DNA of 11,518 nucleotides, from assembly GCA_023436515.1 (NCBI GenBank), contig JAEZIV010000418.1, positions 1 to 11,518 of the forward strand, read 5' to 3'. The DNA comes from Bacillota bacterium. GTDB taxonomy: Bacteria; Bacillota; Clostridia; Acetivibrionales; DSM-1351. Below the pieces are notes generated by a model. It worked only from the letters and a program-made list of their open reading frames with translations, ran no database searches and was not told the origin of the DNA. Numbering within the stretch: position 1 is the first letter of the stretch; every line of letters begins with the position of its first letter. Shown here one piece after another: positions 7,304 to 11,518 of this stretch. The position numbers and the translations under genes are program-made.

Positions 7304-7498
7304 ATGCCACTAACAAGTAAAGAATTAATGCTGGTACAGGATAACATCAGCATGTGTGAAAGTAATATTAAGTATCTTCAGGGCTGTGCACAGCTTGCCT
7401 CGGATAGCCAGGTAAAAAACCTGTGTAATAAGCTAGCAAGTGATGAGAAAAGCAATCTTCAATTACTGATGAAACATATTAATACAGCAGCTCAATAA
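7304..7498 (+). CDS. Small protein, partner of the CotF-type coat protein
   Basis: A 64-residue, probably all-helical soluble protein (MPLTSKELMLVQDNISMCES...). I start it at ATG 7304 because a full-length AAGGAGG is at 7290-7296, 7 bases upstream; the open frame extends further up without a second binding site, and that extension is lysine-rich and unlikely to be translated. It has two cysteines in the first half and a third later. The helical pattern with LxxC and K/D/N-rich turns resembles the small ferritin-like or coat-associated proteins often found ahead of CotF genes in clostridia, but I do not recognise a defined family. The stop is 12 bp before the next start, so the two form one unit, probably expressed in sporulation. 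Confidence 0.72.
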   Translation: MPLTSKELMLVQDNISMCESNIKYLQGCAQLASDSQVKNLCNKLASDEKSNLQLLMKHINTAAQ

Positions 7499-7510
7499 AA
7501 GGAGGGCAAC

Positions 7511-7780
7511 ATGGCTAATTTGACTGATAAGGAAATTATGACGTCTATTCTTGGGGAGCACAAGCTGGCAGCTTCATCCCTCACAAATCTTATACTGGAG
7601 AGTGCAAGCCCAATGCTGAGGAATGATGCAAAAAGCATTTTAACAAAAACCTTTGATGCACAGAAACAGGTATTTGATGTTATGACCCAAAAAGGTTGGT
7701 ATCAGGTTCAGAATGCCAATCATCAGGAGATATCTACAGCACAGCAAAAGATAAGCAATATTCAATCACAAATGTCATAA
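7511..7780 (+). CDS. Spore coat protein, CotF family
   Basis: An 89-residue protein matching the Coat_F pattern: an N-terminal LTDKEIMTSIL helix (4-14), a central LILESASPMLRNDAKSIL segment (27-44) and the characteristic aromatic turn FDVMTQKGWYQVQ (55-67) followed by a polar helical tail. CotF-type proteins are structural components of the spore outer layers. ATG at 7511 is preceded by GGAGGG at 7501-7506. It overlaps nothing and lies 12 bp after its small partner gene. Two hairpins follow, the second of which is a plausible terminator. No sporulation-sigma promoter could be defined with confidence upstream of the pair. Confidence 0.85.
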   Translation: MANLTDKEIMTSILGEHKLAASSLTNLILESASPMLRNDAKSILTKTFDAQKQVFDVMTQKGWYQVQNANHQEISTAQQKISNIQSQMS

Positions 7781-7811
7781 TATTTAATTTTTGCATATTT
7801 CGGTAAAAGCC

Positions 7812-7829
7812 TTCGTCCTTCGGGACGAA
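7812..7829 (+). other. UUCG tetraloop hairpin after the coat gene
   Basis: TTCGTCC (7812-7818) and GGACGAA (7823-7829) form a perfect 7-bp stem capped by TTCG with a C-G closing pair, the very stable C(UUCG)G fold. No T run follows, so it is not a standard terminator; it may protect the 3' end of the coat mRNA. Confidence 0.6.
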
Positions 7830-7876
7830 TACATACAGATGATATTGACAGTTTGCTAAACAATACCTTATCCTTT

Positions 7877-7912
7877 GCCGGGCAGTATTTAATCAAATAG
7901 CTGCCCGGTGTT
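7877..7912 (+). terminator. Probable terminator of the coat-gene unit
   Basis: CCGGGCAG (7878-7885) pairs with CTGCCCGG (7901-7908), and an inner TATTT/AAATA helix (7886-7890 with 7895-7899) caps it with an AATC loop and a single bulged G7900. The trailing TGTTTAT is only a weak T run, but the GC-rich stem is strong. Confidence 0.6.
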
Positions 7913-7963
7913 TATATCAGAAGGGCTTAGTAACACTTTATAACTAAAAGCATAAAATAATAG

Positions 7964-7998
7964 TGCAGGGGCATAGAAAACAGATAACTGCATTTTTT
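7964..7998 (+). terminator. Weak hairpin with T run, possible second terminator
   Basis: TGCAG (7964-7968) pairs with CTGCA (7988-7992) across a 19-base loop, followed by six Ts (7993-7998). The short stem and large loop make this doubtful; it could be a back-up terminator or chance. Confidence 0.25.
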
Positions 7999-8027
7999 AT
8001 TTATTTGTTTTCAGGAAAACCCGTGAA

Positions 8028-8058
8028 TTGACATTTCCATATAGATAATAGTTTGTAT
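8028..8058 (+). promoter_or_regulatory. Possible promoter ahead of the short ORF and murA fragment
   Basis: A consensus TTGACA at 8028-8033 is present, but no good -10 lies 16-18 bases downstream; the best are TAGTTT at 8049-8054 (15-base spacing) and TTTGTA at 8052-8057 (18-base spacing). It lies about 30-60 bases ahead of a strong ribosome binding site, so the position is sensible. Confidence 0.3.
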
Positions 8059-8088
8059 GCAGGTTAAAAAAATTAAGGAGGGGAAGTT

Positions 8089-8169
8089 GTGCAATTAGTA
8101 TCAGCAAGCATGTCCCAGCATAACGGAGGTGTTTTATTTTATGAACAAAATAGTAGTAAAGGGAGGTAA
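8089..8169 (+). CDS. Short upstream ORF (26 codons) overlapping the murA start
   Basis: A GTG at 8089 follows a very strong AAGGAGGGG at 8075-8083 with 5-base spacing and opens a 26-codon frame (MQLVSASMSQHNGGVLFYEQ...) ending at TAA 8167-8169. It runs through the murA binding site and 29 bases into the murA fragment in another frame. It has no recognisable family and could be a leader peptide coupling translation to murA, or a chance frame behind an AG-rich stretch. Support rests on the ribosome binding site alone. Confidence 0.3.
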   Translation: MQLVSASMSQHNGGVLFYEQNSSKGR

Positions 8170-8512
8170 AAAACTTAAGGGTGAAATAGGGATCGAAGGT
8201 GCTAAAAATTCGGTATTACCGATTTTGGCGGCTACAATACTGAACAGGGGAGAAAATATCATTAGGAATTGCCCAATGTTCAGTGATGTTGAAGTAATAC
8301 TCGATATACTTAAAACCATCGGCTGTAAAGTAAAAGTAGAAGATAATGTTGCCATTATTGATTCGTCAACAATATCCTCTACCATAGTACCTGAAAGCCT
8401 GGCTCATGAAATGAGATCATCAATAATTCTAATGGGACCTCTTTTAGCCAGAGAAGGTAAAGTTACTATAAGCTATCCGGGTGGTTGCGTTACTTTAGGT
8501 CGTTTATATTAA
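8141..8512 (+). pseudogene. murA: murA fragment, UDP-GlcNAc enolpyruvyltransferase cut after the active-site Cys
   Basis: The first 116 residues are a clear MurA (UDP-N-acetylglucosamine 1-carboxyvinyltransferase, first step of peptidoglycan precursor synthesis): KGGKKLKGEIGIEGAKNSVLP with Lys22-Asn23, Arg92 in EMRSS, and the catalytic-loop SYPGGC with Cys116 (equivalents of E. coli K22, N23, R91 and C115). Full-length MurA has about 420 residues; here the frame leaves the family directly after Cys116, adds VTLGRLY and stops at 8512. Two thirds of the enzyme, including the second domain, is missing, so it cannot be active. ATG at 8141 has GGAGGT at 8125-8130. The seven foreign codons are the reverse complement of the end of the receiver gene, so the break is at about 8489. 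No internal stop or frameshift suggests a fairly recent event. Confidence 0.87.
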
Positions 8513-8918
8513 CATTCCGCTTTTTAAGCTCCACAAGCATTTTACGGAACTGAAGAGCCTTTCTAACTTTATTGATTAGAATGAATTTGTTGGTTTGTGT
8601 AAGGGGCTTTATCACATAATCATATATGTCATATCCATATACCTTCTCCAGTTCACGGTTGTCAATTCCTGATGCAACGATTATGGGGATTTCTCTGTAG
8701 AATGGTGTTTTTGAGAATTCTTCTAGAAACTCGTAACCGTTCATGACAGGCATGACCAAATCCAGGATAATAATATCTACGTTTCTACTCTCAACCATAT
8801 CCAAAGCTTCTTTACCATTTAGAGCTGAAATGATGTTTACTCGTTCCTTGTAGAGATAATTTCTAAGAATTGCATTATCCAAGACGTTATCGTCGGTAAC
8901 AAGAATTGTACTAATCAT
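8490..8918 (-). CDS. Stand-alone receiver-domain protein (CheY-like response regulator)
   Basis: A 142-residue protein that is one receiver domain with a short, charged C-terminal helix and no output domain. The acidic pair Asp9-Asp10, the phospho-acceptor Asp53 (IIILDLVMPVMNG), Ser83 in the beta-4 switch position (IIVASG) and Lys104 (DYVIKPL) are all present, so it should accept phosphate from a histidine kinase. No kinase gene is in the window. ATG on the complement (8916-8918) follows AAGGAG with 5-base spacing. Its TAA stop (8490-8492) sits one base beyond the murA break, and its last 23 bases overlap the end of the murA fragment; no terminator is visible. It might act by protein interaction, as CheY or Spo0F do, but its target is unknown. 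Confidence 0.9.
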   Translation of the reverse strand: MISTILVTDDNVLDNAILRNYLYKERVNIISALNGKEALDMVESRNVDIIILDLVMPVMNGYEFLEEFSKTPFYREIPIIVASGIDNRELEKVYGYDIYDYVIKPLTQTNKFILINKVRKALQFRKMLVELKKRNVNINDLK

Positions 8919-9077
8919 AAAAACTCCTTTTTTGTTTAGTTTTCGTTATTTTTTTCTTATTATATAATTCTAGTTTAGCTATAAAATACCCTTCATAGAA
9001 AGTCTTAAAAAATATCATTTTTTGCAGAAAATAATGTTAATAGTTCACAAAAAGTATTTAATCTTCTCTCCATCTGG

Positions 9078-9106
9078 TTTACCCGTATATGAGGCTATGC
9101 TATAAT
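9078..9106 (+). promoter_or_regulatory. Extended -10 sigma-A promoter of the ECF sigma operon
   Basis: TATAAT at 9101-9106 is preceded by TGC (9098-9100), a full extended -10, and by TTTACC (9078-9083) with 17-base spacing. This is a housekeeping promoter by sequence. No clear ECF-type AAC/CGT pair was identified, so autoregulation, common for such operons, is not shown here. Transcription would start near 9113, giving a leader of about 50 bases. Confidence 0.72.
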
Positions 9107-9163
9107 GTAACTTATAGCAAAAGCTAAAAATATTGGACCTATCAAGCGGAAAGCAGGAGCAAA

Positions 9164-9760
9164 ATGAGATTTGATATGGAAAATAGATTACTGACCAAAG
9201 CGCGGCAGGGAGATGTGCAGGCATTTGAGGAACTAACCGGCAGTTACTATGCCAAAGTTTACAACGTTTGCGCAAGAATGCTTAACAATCCCGATGATGC
9301 CAGCGAGCAGGCGCAGGAGACTTTTATAAAAGCATTCAAATACATAAAGGAATTTAAGGGGAATTCTTCTTTTTCCACCTGGATTTACCGTATCGCTACT
9401 AATACCTGTCTTGATTTTATAAGAAAAAACAAAAATAAGAGTACCATTTCAATTGAGCAAGAAGCCTTTGAGGATATTACCATTAAGGACAGGCTATATT
9501 CGAACTTACCCGGGCCTGATAAAGTTGCAGAGGTAAACGCACAAAAAACAGCGATAAAAAAAGCTATGTCACAAATGAATGAAAAGAACAGAGTAATTAT
9601 AGTTCTGAGGGATTTTATGGGGCTCTCATATGAGCAGATATCTGAAACGCTGGAGACTCCTGTAGGTACGGTAAAATCAAGAATAAGCAGAGCGAGATCG
9701 GAATTACGTGAACTGCTTTGCTCTGAAAAGGAACATTTATTTACCGATTACGTCAAATAG
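9164..9760 (+). CDS. ECF-family RNA polymerase sigma factor (sigma-70 group 4)
   Basis: A 198-residue group 4 sigma factor. Region 2 spans about 20-88, with the core-binding DASEQAQETF (45-54) and -10-recognising STWIYRIATNTCLDFIRK (71-88). A variable linker follows, then region 4 at about 133-186, with the helix-turn-helix LSYEQISETLETPVGTVKSRISRAR (154-178) that reads the -35. It directs RNA polymerase to a stress or envelope regulon. ATG at 9164 has AGGAG at 9155-9159; an in-frame ATG at 9176 is a weaker alternative. The partner anti-sigma gene begins 19 bp after its stop. The sequence resembles SigW-like factors, but the regulon cannot be deduced. Confidence 0.95.
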   Translation: MRFDMENRLLTKARQGDVQAFEELTGSYYAKVYNVCARMLNNPDDASEQAQETFIKAFKYIKEFKGNSSFSTWIYRIATNTCLDFIRKNKNKSTISIEQEAFEDITIKDRLYSNLPGPDKVAEVNAQKTAIKKAMSQMNEKNRVIIVLRDFMGLSYEQISETLETPVGTVKSRISRARSELRELLCSEKEHLFTDYVK

Positions 9761-9779
9761 TATTGAAAGGAGGGATAGC

Positions 9780-10988
9780 ATGAATTTCTGTGAAGAAAGT
9801 GAATTATACATCTCATTATATATAGATGATCAAATGGATAACAACCTTAAAGATCAATTTTTGGAACATTTGGAGAACTGTCCGAAATGCTCTCAGAAAC
9901 TCAAAGAAGAGACCTTGATTGCCCAGCTGTGCAAGGAAGATGAATCCTTTGCTCTGCCTGCAAATTTTTCAGAATCTCTCCACTCAAGATTAATAGAAGT
10001 AAGCAAAAAAGAGAACAATAAGAAAAAGATTCTAGTTTTCAATAAGAAGGCTATGGCTGCAATATCCTCTGCTGCTGTTGTTATTATTTCAATTTTGGCG
10101 TACAATCTGCTTCCCAGCATAGGAATCAGGTGGGATAAGACGACCGGTCATAGTGATGCTGCTTCATCTCAGAATGCATTTTCCCAAGATGCTTCAACAG
10201 CTGAAAATGGCTATGGTGAATTACCAAAGGAAGCAAATAAAGCTCTTGGCGGCAGTTCAAAGGAAGCCCAGCCAAGTGAGGAAGCAAAAAGTAATCCTGT
10301 TGATAATGAAGCTGTGGTTGATGTAAAGGCCAGTAAAAGTACCATTACATTTAGTATTAGTGTAGAACAGCAGAAAGAGCAAACTCAAAAGGCTAAAAGC
10401 CCTGTCGGGACTGAAAATAATCAACAAGCAGGTGAAGCGAAAAAGGAAAAAACTTCTGCTGGCTCAGAGGGTGAAACCGAGGAGTCTCAAAATATATTTA
10501 TGACCATGGTGGAGGATGAAAAGGAAATCAGTGCCAGATACTACACAAACTACGTAGAAATGAACCTGTTTGTAATATCACCGGATGAAGGCTTGAAAAA
10601 AATTCAAGCTTTAATGACGGAAAATGGTGCAATAGAGCTAAAATCAGGCTTGATAAATGAGTTTGCCGAAAACATGCAGGGGATTTCAGCATATATTGAC
10701 TACGTGATGCCAATTAGTGTTTTTAGTTCTTTGAAGAGTCAGGCATTACTAAAATATAGTCTGGAATTAGATACAAAAACTGATATAATAAAAAAGGAAA
10801 TCACAGAAGAATATATTAGTTTGGAAAATCAAAAAACTCAAAATCAAAATAAAATGAATGAAGCCTTACAAGCAGGGGAAGATATCTCTGCATATGAAGC
10901 GGAAAAATCTCTTATAGATAAAAAATTGAGTGAACTCATAACAAGTAATGATATGATAACAGTCAGGATTTTTTTCGTAAATAAATGA
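9780..10988 (+). CDS. Zinc-finger transmembrane anti-sigma factor with long extracytoplasmic domain
   Basis: A 402-residue membrane protein. The cytoplasmic N-terminus has the ZAS zinc motif H-x3-C-x2-C (His30, Cys34, Cys37), which holds the ECF sigma factor inactive. One membrane segment spans about 88-114. Outside, a low-complexity stretch rich in A, S, E, Q and K (about 120-240) acts as a linker. The C-terminal part (about 250-402) resembles DUF4349-type sensor domains, with a charged, coiled-coil-prone segment at about 335-390; this match is by eye. Start is ATG 9780, preceded by AAAGGAGGG (9766-9774); the open frame extends upstream into the sigma gene without a binding site. The protein is longer than most ZAS anti-sigmas (often 150-300 residues). 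polA begins 14 bp downstream. Confidence 0.88.
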   Translation: MNFCEESELYISLYIDDQMDNNLKDQFLEHLENCPKCSQKLKEETLIAQLCKEDESFALPANFSESLHSRLIEVSKKENNKKKILVFNKKAMAAISSAAVVIISILAYNLLPSIGIRWDKTTGHSDAASSQNAFSQDASTAENGYGELPKEANKALGGSSKEAQPSEEAKSNPVDNEAVVDVKASKSTITFSISVEQQKEQTQKAKSPVGTENNQQAGEAKKEKTSAGSEGETEESQNIFMTMVEDEKEISARYYTNYVEMNLFVISPDEGLKKIQALMTENGAIELKSGLINEFAENMQGISAYIDYVMPISVFSSLKSQALLKYSLELDTKTDIIKKEITEEYISLENQKTQNQNKMNEALQAGEDISAYEAEKSLIDKKLSELITSNDMITVRIFFVNK

Positions 10989-11002
10989 GGCTGGAGGGCG
11001 TT

Positions 11003-11518
11003 ATGAACACGGAAAAAATAATGATAATTGATGGAAACAGCATTTTAAACCGAGCTTTTTACGGTTTAAGCAGAACTGCCATGCTGACCACCTCGGAGGG
11101 TTTGCATACAAATGCTGTTTTTGGTTTTATAAACATTCTATCCAAATATCTTGCCGAGGAAAATCCCAGGTACTTATGTGTGGCTTTTGACATGAAGCAG
11201 CCTACCTTCAGGCATTTGGAGTATGTCAAGTATAAAGCCCAAAGAAAGGGAATGCCGGAAGAATTGGCGGTTCAGGTACCTATTATAAAGCAAGTACTTG
11301 ATGCTATGAATATAAAAAGAATTGAGACCCCGGGCTTCGAAGCCGATGATATACTGGGGTCTATTTCCTTATGTGCAGAAGAAAAGGGAATAGAGGCTGT
11401 TCTTCTGACAGGGGACAGGGATTCTCTGCAGCTTGCCTCGGAAACTACGAGAATAAAGCTCACGGTAACAAAGGGAAGCAAGACCGAGACAGAGGAGTAC
11501 GATTACAGCAAAGTTGTG
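11003..11518 (+). CDS. polA: DNA polymerase I, N-terminal part (cut by window end)
   Basis: 172 codons, open to the last base. The translation starts MNTEKIMIIDGNSILNRAFYG and contains the 5'-3' exonuclease (FEN) domain signatures: IDGNSILNRAFYGL, VAFDMKQPTFRH, and GFEADDILGS with TGDRDSLQLAS, which hold the metal-binding aspartates. Pol I removes RNA primers and fills gaps in lagging-strand synthesis and repair. ATG at 11003 has GGAGGG at 10993-10998, four bases away. The gene lies 14 bp after the anti-sigma factor with no terminator, so it is probably transcribed with the sigma operon. Whether the 3'-5' exonuclease and polymerase domains follow cannot be seen. Confidence 0.95.
   Translation, partial: MNTEKIMIIDGNSILNRAFYGLSRTAMLTTSEGLHTNAVFGFINILSKYLAEENPRYLCVAFDMKQPTFRHLEYVKYKAQRKGMPEELAVQVPIIKQVLDAMNIKRIETPGFEADDILGSISLCAEEKGIEAVLLTGDRDSLQLASETTRIKLTVTKGSKTETEEYDYSKVV

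Larger units (their letters stand above)
7781..8088. other. Intergenic region downstream of the coat genes
   Basis: About 310 bp without a gene. It holds a UUCG-capped hairpin (7812-7829), a strong hairpin that probably ends the coat operon (7877-7911), a weak hairpin with a T run (7964-7998), and a consensus TTGACA at 8028-8033 that may be the -35 of a promoter for the short ORF and murA fragment downstream. The rest shows no recognisable RNA gene or repeat. Confidence 0.6.

Noticed and set aside
8470..8512. Insertion sequence as the cause of the murA truncation
   Set aside because: No transposase, inverted repeats or target-site duplication is visible at the junction; the break runs straight into the receiver gene.
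8959..8964. TATAAT on the complement ahead of the receiver gene
   Set aside because: No acceptable -35 or TGn element; in such AT-rich DNA a lone hexamer is weak evidence.
1..11518. CRISPR array, prophage genes, toxin-antitoxin pair or other defence system
   Set aside because: No regularly spaced direct repeats, phage-structural genes or paired toxin-like small genes were seen; the small gene pair at 7304-7780 is better explained as spore-coat related.

Overview
The window reads as chromosomal DNA of a low-GC, spore-forming Firmicute of the class Clostridia. The signs are AT-rich intergenic DNA, strong GGAGG ribosome binding sites, a T-box leader, a small CotF-type spore coat protein, sigma-A promoters with extended -10 boxes, and a paired DUF421/DUF4363 unit. 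The gene content would fit a Ruminiclostridium-like cellulolytic clostridium, but that is inference from general resemblance, not a database match.

Layout. (1) 1-75: the 3' part of a tRNA-Val (anticodon GAC) and its terminator. (2) 241-1248 (+): a CaCA-type cation antiporter, whose stop codon overlaps that of a minus-strand pair encoding a DUF4363 protein and a DUF421/YetF membrane protein (1245-2335). (3) 2680-4041 (+): two tandem, non-identical TrkA-type potassium-channel regulators (RCK proteins). (4) 4052-5711: a promoter, a tyrosine-specific T-box leader (UAC specifier, GGTG apical loop, TGGT pairing bulge) and tyrS, closed by a long bidirectional hairpin. (5) 5738-7117 (-): the TrkH/KtrB potassium-translocating subunit, very likely the partner of the two TrkA proteins although tyrS lies between them. 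(6) 7304-7780 (+): a two-gene unit of small proteins, the second a CotF-family coat protein, followed by two hairpins. (7) 8089-8512 (+): a short upstream ORF and a murA fragment cut off directly after its active-site cysteine codon, abutting the stop codon of a convergent stand-alone receiver protein (8490-8918, -). (8) 9078-11518 (+): a promoter, an ECF sigma factor, its zinc-finger transmembrane anti-sigma factor, and the 5' part of polA, spaced as one operon.

How the parts work together: TrkH with the TrkA proteins would import potassium, gated by nucleotide binding. The T-box couples tyrS expression to the level of uncharged tRNA-Tyr. The sigma/anti-sigma pair is a membrane signalling module whose autoregulated transcription could run into DNA polymerase I.

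No clearly undescribed multi-gene system is visible. The points most worth a second look are the precise murA truncation junction, the first TrkA copy having lost its usual ribose-binding acidic residue, the coupling of polA to an ECF sigma operon, and the small partner of the coat protein.
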